Shown: positions 44,116-55,990 of the stretch, piece by piece | Layout of the letters: each line of letters opens with the position of its first letter | Numbering within the stretch: the stretch's first letter is position 1 | Assembly (NCBI GenBank): GCA_033065855.1 | Contig: JAVXUO010003051.1 | Span: 124,001-188,000, forward strand | Direction of reading: 5' to 3' | Source of the DNA: Escallonia rubra | Taxonomy: Eukaryota > Streptophyta > Magnoliopsida > Escalloniales > Escalloniaceae | Length of the DNA stretch: 64,000 nucleotides | Translations under genes and position numbers: made by a program | Notes under the pieces: model-generated | What the model was told of the DNA's origin: nothing | Database searches by the model: none | What the model saw: only the letters and a program-made list of their open reading frames with translations

Positions 44116-45460
44116 TATCCAAATTCCAGATTCAGATTAATCAACATCTTTTAAAGCCTAAATTTTAGCATCTGCCACTAAACTTTATGTGAACTCTGAT
44201 ATTATAGTTTGTATCCTTCACAACGTCATATTTATGAGCTCTTCATCACAGACTAGAAGTTCTCTAATATATCTTTCTGTCATATAATTTCAAAATTTCC
44301 CTTTTTAAATTCATCATACACGGTCACAATGTCAAACGTTTTCTTTTTAAATTCATCATCATTACCAAGTTTTCTCTTTTACTAGATTTTATATTCTCAT
44401 GCTTCTGGCCTAACATATATCTTACAACTCTCTCGCCCTTCTCACATAAATCTCACTTGCTCCAATTTTTTTGTTGGACATGTCCTGGTAAGTTCATAAA
44501 GCAGTTATATGTTCTTCATATATATTTGTACATTTACAATCTTTTTATATCTCTCACAACTATTTTTAATTAAAGTGTCCGTTCTTTATATGTAGGAGAC
44601 ATTGAATGATTGGATTTTTGTTTTCAATGTGGACTTTCTGCTTTGTCTTTACATGTGACATGGTTGGAATATGTTTTCTTTATTTTTATGTTGTTATATT
44701 AAATGTTAATAGTCTTTACCCCCTTATTGTTGCATGTCATCTTTATAAATATTTTTCCTTCATTAAATTTTACCCAATATGTTGGTGTTTTCTTAAAGTC
44801 AATAGGTTTCTCTTTTCCTTTTAATTGTTCCTTTGATGATATATATTTCATGGTAATTTCTTTCCTACTCTTTAGGTAAAAATTTCTCACTCACCACCCT
44901 TTTTCTCACAGTTTAAGAACTCCCCATAATCGAAAAGGTATGTAATCCATATAAAGTTGGATTGTTTATGAACATTTACTTCCATTATTTTTTTTCTTTT
45001 AGTTTTTAACAGTGACATATTTTTCTTCTGATGTTCAATGAAACAACTTGGTATTGAATTCTAAGTCCAATCTAAGGTAGATCACATAGGTTTACTGTTT
45101 AGTATATAATCAAAACAAGAACTTTTTACTTATGGGAAATCTTTTTAGAACACAAGATGTGATCTTTCTTAATCTTTCGCCTTGCAATTGTTGTTGCATC
45201 GGTTTTGATGCCTCTTGACCGGAGACATGATGAAGAACATATGGTTGAGATATTACATGCATGGGTCAATTAATGTATATTTGCAAAACTATTGCATACA
45301 ACTATCGTCTTTGTCTTGGTTTACATTGACGTTGTTGATGATAACTATTGGTGCTAAAAGTACCGAGGTTATACTTCGAATATATGATTTCATGGTTGGT
45401 GTGATTATCTTTGGTTATTTTACTACACATCTTATCACTTAATCATGAAATAACACAACG
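44116..45460. other. AT-rich sequence, no gene recognised
   Basis: T-rich frames at 44,606-44,824 and 45,215-45,442 encode hydrophobic, unrecognised peptides and are probably chance. No repeat boundaries seen. Confidence 0.45.
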
Positions 45461-45806
45461 GTTTGTTTCCAAGCCAAACATGGTCATCTATTATATAAGA
45501 TAGCCAAAAACGTGGTCATCTATTATGGCCAAAAAAATCGAAGTGTTGATGTCATATTCAAGGTGCCCAAAAACATCAGAAAATTTCTAAGTGTTGATGT
45601 CTAATGTTTATGCTACACCGTCCGCTACATAGTGTAGCGGACGACTTAAAACACCAAAAAAATTCTAAGTGTTGATGTCTAATTCAAGTTGGCCAAAAAC
45701 ACCAGAAAAATTCTAAGTGTTGCGTCTAATGTTTCTTAGAATCTCTTTTATGCTTGGAAACAAACCTTGATCTTATATAATAGATGAATAATAGATGACC
45801 ACGTTT
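45461..45806. repeat. Isolated GTCCGCTACA-hairpin unit inside an inverted frame
   Basis: Contains one full hairpin (45,618-45,644) and the AAAATTCTAAGTGTTGATGT linkers of the 37.5-38.4 kb array. The borders are inverted: GGTTTGTTTCCAAGC at 45,461 and GCTTGGAAACAAACC at about 45,752. ATGGTCATCTATTATATAAG on the left is matched by an inverted copy on the right near 45,770-45,803. It looks like a small mobile or rearranged unit. Confidence 0.6.
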
Positions 45807-47039
45807 AGCCAAAAACACAACCTTTTTTTTGGTGTTTTTGGCCACTTAGAATCTCTTTTATGCTTACAACACAACCTATTATTGATCACTTTATTCACCT
45901 TTTTCGTTCGTGTAATTTTTATTTTTTTTCATCTTCTAGGCAAAGAAGTTTGTTCTTTTTTTTTTTTTGGCTCTTCTATATATTTTGTTTCAAAAATGGA
46001 AGCATGTTGTTGCATTTATACTAATTTCATCAATTCGTTATCTTAGCTATCTTTTGACCTTACATATGAAATATAATTTTATATATATTTATTACTGACA
46101 TGTTCAAATAGTGAAATTCTATATGGTTATAAGTACATAATGTCGATACAACGCATGGGTATCAAACTAGTAATCAGATTATTCGTCCCCAAGGACGTAC
46201 CTTACTCTAGAGTCTAGTCCTGACTTACCACATGAGACAACAGAACTCAACGACACCTCCTTGAACATCACTCTTGTAGCTACCTTAGGCTTGATAGCTC
46301 TCGAAATCGGTAGCCCATAACAATTAATTTAAACTAACCATTTAAAAAATGATCAACATAATCCATAACTAAATCGATTGAAATTAGTCAGTCCCTTATT
46401 TTATAAGGATAGTTGGATCCTATTGCAAAACAAAGGAGATGCCAGAAATAATGACTACCTTTTTCATGTCTACCAATCATTGGAACCTCTTAACACCACA
46501 ACAAAAATCTGTGTACATGAAATATATGACAAGAGAATGGGGAGGCAAATAATTAAAACATCTGCAACATTCAATACTACCGATATCCTTATACTATGAC
46601 ATCATCTGTTGTGTATTTCGATACAGGCGCCTCAATCCGATTTTCTAGACAATATTATGCCAAAAATAAGAAAATGGGTTTTGTGAAGCAGTCGACTACA
46701 TTGAGGCAGATTAAAAAATAACAGCTAATTTTTCTTTTAAAAAAACATGTCAAATCTTCTTATAACTGCTATATTTCATATCCTCCCTATAAAAATGATT
46801 TGGGTCTTTCATACACCATGAAAACTACATTATAAGCTCCATTCACCAGAGAAACATAAAGGCTCGTAGATTAAACTTTCTCACTTTATCTTCATAATTT
46901 TACATTATTAAGTACAACATCTTTGTGAGCAATTATTTGGGAATGAGCATTGTTAGAGTCCTCAATTCTCTTATCTTTCTATTGCACTAGAGTTTCATTT
47001 ATACTCATTTCCATTCAAGAGGTTTCTTTGTACACAATT
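45807..47039. other. AT-rich intergenic sequence
   Basis: No recognised protein. The frame at 46,378-46,599 has no domain I know. The sequence GTATCAAACTAGT near 46,157 is weakly like a Helitron end, but no proper hairpin or 5' end was found. Confidence 0.45.
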
Positions 47040-49019
47040 TGTCACGACCCGAACCCACAGTTGCTCCCATGAGCTAGGTCTGTGACTGGTCACAGACCCA
47101 TTGGACTCTTACCAAGAGCTCTGTCAGGTCTTATTTGTTAAAACCAATACAATAGCAGCAAAACTAAAACTTTTACGACTTCAAATATATTTTCATTTCC
47201 AGTTTTTGTATGAAACTTCTTAAAGCAACACTTACGTAGAACTCAAACTCATCTAATGCAGTCTCCAGAGTTTCATCCTAAAATTTCAATCATACGCTCG
47301 TCGCGATCGCCTTTCATCCTGAAATGATAAGCAAGGGGTGACTTTAACTTACTCAGTAAGTAACCAATGACTCAACTAGCTAGACCATAGCATGTCAGAA
47401 AATAACTCACTTTACAAATTAGCAACTTTACGAGATAACATCAAGGAGTAAATAATCATTTCTCAAAGCAAAAAATGAGAAGTTATCTGTAAAATGCACT
47501 ACGGTATAAGGAAAAATTCTGAGGGCATAAAAATCATAAGCACAAAAACGTCTTAACAAGAGAGTTCCAATCGAAGATCAACTCAAACGGTATGTTGCGG
47601 TCAGCACTTTGGTCCCATTGACTTGGACTCAAAATCCCACCTCGGGATGATAATCATTGTGGAATCAAAGGCGACCATGAGTAACAGTACTACCCGTCAA
47701 CATTCTGTCGAGTTGATAAGGACCCAAAATCTAACTTTTTCCCGTAAGATATGGGGCACATCAACCGAATAAGCAAAAACAACCCATTTCATTTATCACA
47801 AATATAATCCTTAAATCACTGATGGTCAAACCATCTCACGATATTTCGTTAGTTTTCCAAAATAATTCATATCCACAATAATGTTAACACCAAAAAAAAT
47901 CTCACTTGCACTAAGCATTTCAAATCCAAATTCCATTAAAATATCAAACAAAATATCGGTTACATGTTGGTCCGGTTTTAACGAGAAATAAGTATCGCTA
48001 CAAGCTTTTTGGCAAAATTCCTTTATTCAAGGCAAAAGTAGATAAACATAACTAAATAGTTCATTGCTGATAAACATTGCTTTTCAAAAATAGATAAACA
48101 TATACGCTTTATATAAGAACACTAGTTGGATCAAGAGGTCACTTACACGAACCGCTAAACGAATCCGAAGTTTCTTTGAGTTCGATCCCAATCCTCTTCT
48201 ACCGAATCTAAAAAGATGAACCAGTGGAAAATTAATTTTTGTAGCATATAAATGTCTCGTAGGGTAAAAAGTGCCTCAATTTTTATCCTTTCCCACTTAT
48301 CAGTTCATAACCTCTTGTAATGGCTAGCTAACCTAACCCGATATCAAGATTTTACTCTAGCCCCCAAAAGTGCATTTATGTCACAAGTTTCTTAATTTTG
48401 AGAGTGTACTAGCATCGTCTCTCAATTTCTATCATCCCCAACGCTCAATATGCATGTCCACTAAATTTTCCACCGGGTATGAAAAATTACCAAAACACCC
48501 TTTGATGTATGTAAAATTTTCAAAATATCCCCAAGCGGCCATTGCACCATAAAAATCCCAAAAACAGTTCAAAACATCTTTTTAAACAAACTACACTGGT
48601 CTTCAGACTAAAAAGTCCTTTGGGGGATTTTATGCTCAAAACCCTTATTAGATACTGAAATGAGCGCTAAATGGCAAACATTGCAAAAAATAGCTAACAA
48701 CACTGAAACGCCAAAACAATTTAGGCATGTCTCAACAGCACAAGGTCACTATAAATTTTCAAGACAAAAATAGTTAGGTTTGCTATTTTAAATAAATTGA
48801 GAACCCTTTTTACAAATAAAATCATTTAACGCCCTTCATGGATTCGAGAAAATCCCAGAAAATTTCAAATTGTAGGTCTTACAAACTAATAGGTGCTATT
48901 GTTTTATACTTAGCCAAATCATATTGGAACAGGCCTTTAAAAATTTAACTAGGAACTACTAAAAGCTTTTAGCGACATTTTTCTGCTCCTCAAGAACCCT
49001 AACCCTAATTTCTTGACCT
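47040..49019 (-). repeat. Chromovirus-like LTR fragment related to 4,973-7,741
   Basis: The plus strand starts TGTCACGACCCGAACCCACA, the LTR 3' terminus in minus orientation. It shares blocks with 4,973-6,900: GGTATGTTGCGGTCAGC, CAACAGTACT-like, GATATGGGGCACA and the later CGAATCCGAAG/CGATTCTGATT region. It is more diverged than the two LTRs near 5-10 kb are from each other. The LTR start is missing, and a CACTA end abuts it at 49,020. Confidence 0.6.
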
Positions 49020-49793
49020 CACTACAAGAAAAACAGTCTTTAGCCGTCGATTTTTAGCGACGGACAACAATCCGTTGCTAAAATTTACTTTTAGCGATAG
49101 AAAAGACCGTCGTTCAAGATCCGTCAGTAACTGTTTTTACCGATGGAGAGTCTCTGTTGGTAAACATTTTTAGGGACGGATATTTACAACGAACTTTTAC
49201 CGACGGAATATCTGTCGCTAAATTTTTTTCCTAATTTTCTATTTTCGATCTAATGTTTTAAATATTTTTTTAAAATATTTTAATGACGGGTTTTTGGCGA
49301 CGAAACATTTTCCGTCGCTAAAAGTCATTTCAAAATTTTCAAAAATGACTTTTAGCGACGGTATTTTCCAGTCGCTAAAAGGTCTTACTATTAACCCTAA
49401 TTTCTTCTCTCTTTACTCCCCGTTGCTTTCTCTTTTCTCTCTCTATTTTTGCCGGCGCCATCCCCCGTCCTCTGTCCACAGCCATCGTCCGTCTTTCGTC
49501 CACTACCACCGTCTGCATCCCGTCATCGTCCCCTGTCCACCGCCACCATCCTCGTCGCCAACCCATCCCTGCCATCGTCCCCATCCCCGCCACCGTCCTC
49601 GTCGCCTGTCCATCCCTGCCACCGTCGTCATCGCCAGCATCTCCGGCCACACCACCACTGCCTAAAAGAGAAGCCACCAATACCGTGGCCTACCACTGCT
49701 CCTGCCACATGTAGATCTGCCATGCACTACCACCTCTCACCGCCCTTGCTCCAGTTGTATGTATTTAATTTTTTTATCATTATAATCACATGT
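49020..49793. mobile_element. CACTA element left end, truncated by a family-B LTR
   Basis: Starts with the canonical CACTACAAGAAAAACAG, followed by TTTTAGCGACGGA / TCCGTCGCTAAA subterminal repeats to about 49,380. Then comes a TTCTCTCTCTATTTTTGCCG and CCGCCACC-rich part, as in the right end of the 27.5-32.4 kb element but inverted. The sequence is cut at 49,793 by TGTTCCCAACC. The rest would lie beyond the nested insertions, outside the window. Confidence 0.8.
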
Positions 49794-49917
49794 TGTTCCC
49801 AACCTATTCTGGTCGTACCCAAGGGCCCAATAGGGGTCCCATTTCATGCGAACACGTCGACATTGTCAACGGTCAATTTTTCAATGCATCGAACCGGTCA
49901 AAGTGCGCGTGCCCAAG
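49794..49917 (+). repeat. Family-B LTR copy B3, first 124 bases
   Basis: Starts TGTTCCCAACCTATTCTGGT and runs, like copy B4, through GTCAACGGTCAATTTT to GCGCGTGCCCAAG. Here element A1 was inserted. Its last five bases CCAAG are the left target-site copy. Confidence 0.75.
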
Positions 49918-50496
49918 TGTCACGGGCTGCCCCTTGCACCCGCCTAGCACAGAACCCGCGCGCCCAACTGCAGTGCCCGTGCACGTCAAAAGCCAACCGT
50001 GAAGATCTGAAGATCCAGGCGTGCGTTTTTGCTCAATTTTGGTGGAGATCACCCTTGTATATATTTAAATTTCCCTGTAAAATTTCAAGTCATTCCGAGT
50101 TGTATTTCTCTAAAAAGGGGCACTATGACTCCTCGCACATAGTGACGTCTACTACTGTCACTTAGGAAAATCCTCTTAGTGGTACTATATGGGAGTACAT
50201 GTACACCCATACCCGAGAGTCCTTTGCTTTGTTTTAGCTTGACTGTTTAGCTAGACTGCACACTATGGATGCAAACAAAGCCTTCTGTAAGTTGTAATGG
50301 TGATGTTAAAGTAATGAGAATATTTGGTACCGTTTTGCCCTTGTGTTGAAATTTACTTCTTTGTGCACTGTTTTATGCAATATTGATGCACTGCTTGCTG
50401 TAGATTGTTGGGATTTGTTGGCAGACACTTCTTGCAAGAGGCAAGTCGAGTGCCACACACGGTTTCCTTTGTGCCATCAAGGGCCACCGTTTGTCA
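49918..50496 (+). repeat. 5' LTR of A1 (579 bp)
   Basis: TGTCACGGGCTGCC...CCGTTTGTCA. Compared with the 3' LTR it lacks 103 bases; the gap lies between short AGCAC repeats, so a microhomology deletion is likely. Confidence 0.85.
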
Positions 50497-50498
50497 GG

Positions 50499-50510
50499 TG
50501 GTATCAGAGC
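50499..50510 (+). other. Primer-binding site (TGGTATCAGAGC), initiator Met tRNA
   Basis: Exact match to the usual plant retrotransposon primer site, two bases after the 5' LTR end. Confidence 0.92.
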
Positions 50511-50577
50511 CGCGGTTGCCCAAGGGACCGTGGCTTCAGCTAAGAGAATAGTGTGGGATAGTTTGTTGAGAAAAACT

Positions 50578-51966
50578 ATGGCCAACACGAAAGAGAGAAT
50601 CGATGCTTTGGAAGCACATATACAGAACACGTTCAAGTGCGACCAGGATGCTCCAGGCATCCTGAAGCAATTCTCCCTTCGCCTGGACGCGTTGGAAGTG
50701 AATCTTAAAGCCACTGATAATGCCCGATATGCTGAGAACATGGATTGGGAGGGCAAGTTTCAGGAGCTTCAGGATCGAATGGAGCACCATACACGGCATA
50801 CTGAAGGTGTAGACTGGGAGTCTAAATTTCAAGAGCTCCAGGATCGAGTGGAGCTTCTTAGTCGTGCAGTGGTTAACACACCCGCAGGGGGTGCGGAGCA
50901 CTCATCGAGGCCCCGAGTGCCAGAGCCCAAGAGTTACGGGGGAGCCCGTGACGCCAAGGAATTAGAAAACTTCATTTTTGATATAAAACAATACTTTCGA
51001 GCCATCAGAGTAGACTCAGAAACGACGAAGGTGTCGATGGCTGCCATGTACTTGGTTGAAGATGCCAAGTTATGGTGACGGAAGAAGTATGCAGAGATCG
51101 AAGATGGGTCTTGCGTCATAAACACATGGGATATACTCAAACGCGAGCTAAAGAGCCAGTTTTTCCCAAAGAACACCGCATTCAAAGCGAGGAAAGCGTT
51201 GTTGGAATGCAAGCACACCGGATCAGTCTGGGAATATTGCCAGGCATTTTTTGCCTTGATGTTGGACATCAGCGACATGTCTGCAGTCGACAGACTTTTC
51301 TTCTTCATGGAAGGGTTAAAACCATGGGCTCGCACCGAGCTTAATAGACATCGGGTAAATGACCTTAATGAAGCCATCATCGCTGTGGAGAGCCTTTCAG
51401 ATTACAACTCCGAACCACAGAGACCCCCTCAGAGAGGGAATCCAAGCAGGCGTAATGGTGGTAAGAAGCCAGGGGGTCAAGCGCCAAACTAAAGTTGGGG
51501 CACTAAAAGCAGTTAGGCGTCAAACTCTTCTACCCAACAGAAGAGTGGAGTTGGGTTCAAAGCCAAGCCTGACGCTAGCACTAGTGGAGAAGTGAAGAAA
51601 CCTGCTTTCAGGGGTTGCTTCTTGTGTCAAGGGCCGCACGTGATTGCTAACTGTCCGCAACGACAGATGATGAATGCCTTCTTTGACAACATTGGGCAGG
51701 TGCAACGTGGGGAACAATTTGGCTCTCAATCGAGGCATCCACCAATAGAGGAACAAACAGACGCACAAGATTACAAAGAGGAAGATGCCGTCGGGGCCTT
51801 TCCTCAGTGGTGTAATGCTGTGACAACGCAGGTTGGGAACCCCGAAGAGAGCTCGACTGGGGAAAAGCCTAAAAACATGCCGCCAAAGAAAAAGAGCGAT
51901 GTACCAGGGAAAGGCTTGATGTATGTGGACATCAAGGTTAACAGGAAGGCCATCAGGGCCATGGTG
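50578..51966 (+). pseudogene. A1 gag region with zinc knuckle
   Basis: The likely start is ATG at 50,578 (MANTKERIDALEAHIQ), after the primer site. It includes two coiled-coil-like copies of W(E/S)KFQELQDR, then the Gypsy gag core FIFDIKQYFRAI, SQFFPKN, ARKALLECKHTGSVWEYCQA and LFFFMEGLKPWA. A zinc knuckle CFLCQGPHVIANC (CX2CX3HX4C) lies at about 51,616-51,654. In-frame stops are TGA 51,076, TAA 51,490 and TAG 51,514. The first fits TGG to TGA and the others CAA/CAG to TAA/TAG. Gag would form the particle and bind RNA; this copy cannot make it. Confidence 0.85.
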
Positions 51967-54900
51967 GACACATGAGCTACCCATAATTACATTTCTAGCA
52001 CCGAAGTTGAAAGACTGGGTCTAACTCTAGAAAAAGGGTGTGGACGGGTGAAGGCTATCAACTCTGCCTCACAGCCAGTAGCGGGGATAGCGAGATCTGT
52101 TTTGATCAAGATTGGCCCATATGAAGGAAGGACCAACTTTTCAGTAGTCATCATGGATGACTTTAAGCTGATCCTTGGGTTGGAGTTTCTACGTGAGACG
52201 AAGACCACCGTGATGCCATGCACCAACTCTCTGGCCATGCTTGGGAGTAAACCGTGTGTCATCCCGACTGTATCTCCTAGGGCGGGAGAGCATTCTATCT
52301 CAGCCCTCCAGTTGAAAAAGAGATTAAAACGAGGCGAAACAACCTACCTTGCCATGCTACGGTGGGACGAGATTGAAGAAGTATCGGGACCATTACCCAA
52401 AGAAGTTAAACTGATATTAAGTGACTTTGAAGATGTGATGCCTGATGAATTGCCGAAGAAATTACCACCTAGAAGGGCAATAGACCATGAGATCGAGCTT
52501 GTGTCAGGCACGAAGCCACCCGCCCGAGCACCGTATCGGATGTCACAACCAGAACTTGCTGAACTTAGAAAACAATTGACAGAGTTGCTAGACGCGGGTT
52601 TGATCACTCCAGCGAAATCGCCTTATCGTGAACCAATCCTCTTCCAGAAGAAACAAGATGGTTCCTGGCAGATGTGTGTCGACTACAGGGCGCTAAACAA
52701 GGTGACTATTCGGAACAAGTATCCTATCCCATTAGTCGCCGATTATTTTGATCAGCTTAGTAGGGCGAGAGTGTTTACCAAGTTGGACTTGAAGTCTGGG
52801 TATTGGCAGGTCCGAATCGCTGAAGGTGATGAGGCGAAGACAACTTGTGTCACCAGATACGGTGCGTATGAGTTCCTGGTCATGCCGTTCGGCTTGACCA
52901 ACGCCCCGGCCACATTTTGCAGCTTGATGAATCAGGTTTTGCAGGACTTCATTGACGATTTTGTAGTGGTGTATCTCGATGATATTGTGATCTACAGTTC
53001 CAGCTTGGACGAGCATCTGAAGCACTTGAGGAAGGTGCTTACCCGACTGAGGGAGCACGAGCTATATGTGAAGCTGTCGAAATGCACCTTTGCCCAGACC
53101 AAGATTAAATTCTTGGGCCATGTGATAGAACAGGGTCAGATCAAGATGGACTCAGCTAAAGTTCAAGTGATACAGGAGTGGGCAGCCACCAATTAATGTT
53201 TCAGAACTGAGATCTTTCCAAGGATTGACCAACTATTATAGGAAATTTGTTCGAGATTATTCGAGAATGGCCCATCCCCTAACCGAACTTCTGAAGAAGA
53301 GCAAAGTTTGGGAATGGTCCAAGGAAATTCAATCGGCCTTCTTGGCCATGAAGCGGGCTATGTCTGAAGATCCGGTACTTGCTCTCCCCGATGTGTCGAA
53401 GTCCTTTGAAGTTCATACAGATGCTTCTGACTTTGCACTATGAGGGGTTCTAATGAAAGAATACCACCCGGTGGCATATGAGAGTACGAAGCTCAACGAA
53501 GCAGAACATCGCTACACGACTCATGAGAAAGAGTTACTCGAGGTAGTGCATTGTCTCAGAGTTTGAAGGCACTACCTGCTTGGTTCAAGCTTCATAGTGT
53601 GGACAGACAACACTGCTGTGAGCCATTTCTTGAGTCAATCTAAGCTCACCTCGAAACAGGCCAGGTGGCAGGAACTTCTGGCAGAATTCAACTTCATGCT
53701 CGAGAACAGGGCAGGCTCAACCAACAGCGTAGCAGACGCCCTCAGCTGGAGAGCCGAACTAGATCAGGTAACATTGATGGCCATGAATGCTATTGTTAGA
53801 GCAGATAGCCGAGTTGCCATCAACATCGGAAAGAAGATCAGGAAGGCCCTTACCAGGGACCCGGTTGCCCAACAACTGCTGAAACTGATCGAGAGCGGTA
53901 AAACTCGACAGTTTTGGCAAGAAGATGGTTTGCTGATGACCAAAGGAAGACGGGTATACGTCCCCAGAGTTGATGATCTGAGACGAACATTAATTCGAGA
54001 ATGTCATGACACCCTTTGGGCAGGCCATGCCGGAGGAGAAAGAACATTAGCTCTCCTTCAACAAGGTTACTACTGGCCCCAAATGGGGGAAGAAGTGCAG
54101 GATTATGTGAAGACATGCCTTACTTGTCAGCAGGACAAGGTGGAGCGTAAGAAGAAAGCAGGGTTACTACAACCGCTGCCAATCCCCAAGAGACCTTGGG
54201 AGAGTGTGTCGTTGGATTTCATCACTGGTCTGCCGAAGGTTGAAGACTTAGGCACGATTCTTGTTGTCGTTGATCGGTTTAGCAAGTATGCGAGCTTTAT
54301 CGCAACACCCAAGTATTGCTCAGCCGAAGACACAGCGTAACTTTTCTTTAAGTATGTGGTGAAGTATTGGGGCATGCCTCAAGACATTGTCAGTGATCGG
54401 GACTCCCGCTTCACTAGAAACTTTTGGACTGAACTCTTTAAGTTATTTGGATCCCAACTTTCGATGAGTTCAAGTTAGCATCCAGAATCAGACGGTCAGA
54501 CGGAGCGATTCAATTCCATGCTAGAAGAGTACCTCCACCATTTTGTCAGTGCAACACAGAAAAATTGGGTCAAGCTACTGGATGTTGCCCAGATGTGTTT
54601 CAACTCACGTAAAAGCTCTTTGACAGGGAAGAGTGCTTTTGAGATTGTGAATGGACAACAACCGTTACTACCCCACACGGTAAATGTCCTCAACGCCGGA
54701 AAATCTCCAAGGGCCATAAGCTTCAGCGAAGAATGGAGGCAGAATATAGATCTAGCTCACTCCTACCTAGAGAAAGCAGCCAGAAGAATGAAGAAACACG
54801 TCGACAAGAACAGGAGATCTCAGGATTTTAACGTGGGCGACAAAGTTATGGTTAAGCTACTGCCACAAGATCGTAAATTTCTAAGGGGAAGAGACTCTCG

Positions 54901-55303
54901 TCTTTTGCAGAAACATGATGGACCCCTGACTATAGTGAAGAAGATAGGCAAGATGGCTTACAAAGTTGATCCGCCAAATTGGTGGAGCCCCCAGCTCCAT
55001 CCCTTCTTTCACGTCAGCATGTTGAAGCCATTCTATGAAGACACAGTAGACCCCTCCAGGGGCCAAATCAGGAGAGCAAGACTCAAACCCAAAGCGGCAG
55101 GAAAGCGAGTTGCTGAAGCTATTTTGAATGATAGAGTGATTACAGCATCCCACAAGCGCCATCTAAAGTACCTAGTCAAGTGGCAGGGATATATGGACGA
55201 AGAGAACACCTGGGAATGAGCAGCAGACTTGTCAGCCTACACCGACAAGATTGAAGCCTACCACATGCAGAAGTTGACGAGGGCGTCAACAGCTCTAGTG
55301 GGG
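51967..55303 (+). pseudogene. A1 pol: protease, RT, RNase H, integrase, chromodomain
   Basis: This continues the gag frame. The protease site DT(G)ATHNYIS (51,967 on) has its Gly codon changed to TGA. RT carries FTKLDLKSGYWQVRI and VVVYLDDIVIYS (YLDD at 52,972-52,983). A one-base insertion near 53,175 shifts the frame. RNase H has HTDASDFAL with TGA at 53,441, and another TGA lies at 53,564. The integrase zinc finger is ECHDTLWAGHAGG...CLTCQQDK, with the core at SLDFITGLP; stops are TAA 54,338 and TAG 54,476. The GPL-type C-terminal module (DGPLTIVKKIGKMAYKVDPP) precedes a chromodomain (YLVKWQGYMDEENTWE) ending at TGA 55,217. Confidence 0.9.
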
Positions 55304-55308
55304 GAGAA
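55297..55308 (+). other. Polypurine tract of A1
   Basis: AGTGGGGGAGAA directly before the 3' LTR start TGTCACAGG. Confidence 0.88.
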
Positions 55309-55990
55309 TGTCACAGGCTGCCACTTGCACCCGCCTAGCACCGCGCCCTCGCGCCCATCCTGCATAGTGCCCCCGCACCCATCCAACACGCGCCCATGCA
55401 CCCTCGTAAGTTCTTCAAGTCTCGCGCCCATGCGCCCGTCAAGCACAGCGCCCGCACGCCCAACTGCAGTGCCCGTGCACGTCAAAAGCCAACCGTGAAG
55501 ATCTGAAGATCCAGGCGTGCATTTTTGCTCAATTTTGGTGGAGATCACCCTTGTATATATTTAAGTTTCCCTGTAAAATTTTAAGTCATTCCGAGTTTTA
55601 TTTTTCTAAAAAGGGCACTATGACTCCTCGCACATAGTGACGTCTACTACTGTCACTTAGAAAAATTCTCTTAGTGGCATTATATGGGAGTACATGTACA
55701 CCCATACCCAAGAGTCCCTTGCTTTGTTTTAGCTTGCCTGTTTAGCTAGATTGCACACTGTGGATGCAAACAAAGCCTTCTGTAAGTGTAACGATGATGT
55801 TGAAGTAATGAGAATATTTGGGACCGTTTTGCCCTTGTGTTGAAATTTACTTCTTTGTGCATTATTTTATGCAATGTTGATGCACTGCTTGCTGTAGATC
55901 ATTGGGGTTTTTTGGCGGACTCTTCTTGCAAGAGACAAGTCGAGTGCCACACACGGTTTCCTTTGTGCCATCAAGGGCCACCGTGTGTCA
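55309..55990 (+). repeat. 3' LTR of A1 (682 bp)
   Basis: TGTCACAGGCTGCC...CCGTGTGTCA. Contains GCGCCC-type units and the AAAAGCCAACCGTGAAGATC block shared with the 5' LTR and with the A2 LTR. Confidence 0.88.

Larger units (their letters stand above)
49918..55990 (+). mobile_element. Chromodomain Gypsy element A1, full-length but dead
   Basis: The complete structure is present: 5' LTR (49,918-50,496), initiator-Met primer site, one gag-pol frame, purine tract and 3' LTR (55,309-55,990). The domain order gag, protease, RT, RNase H, integrase, chromodomain identifies a plant chromovirus. The left flank is CCAAG and the right flank is CATGG. The mismatch is explained by an inversion of the adjacent segment (the CCAAG partner is at 56,962-56,966 on the other strand). 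Confidence 0.88.

Noticed and set aside
46130-46165. Helitron 3' end (GTATCAAACTAGT)
   Set aside because: Only a 5-bp stem (GATAC/GTATC), no GC-rich hairpin, no 5' TC end or Rep/helicase sequence nearby.
49449-50165. 238-codon frame starting in the CACTA end
   Set aside because: Proline/serine-rich translation of a CCGCCACC stretch that runs across the boundary into a family-B LTR and the A1 LTR; not one gene.
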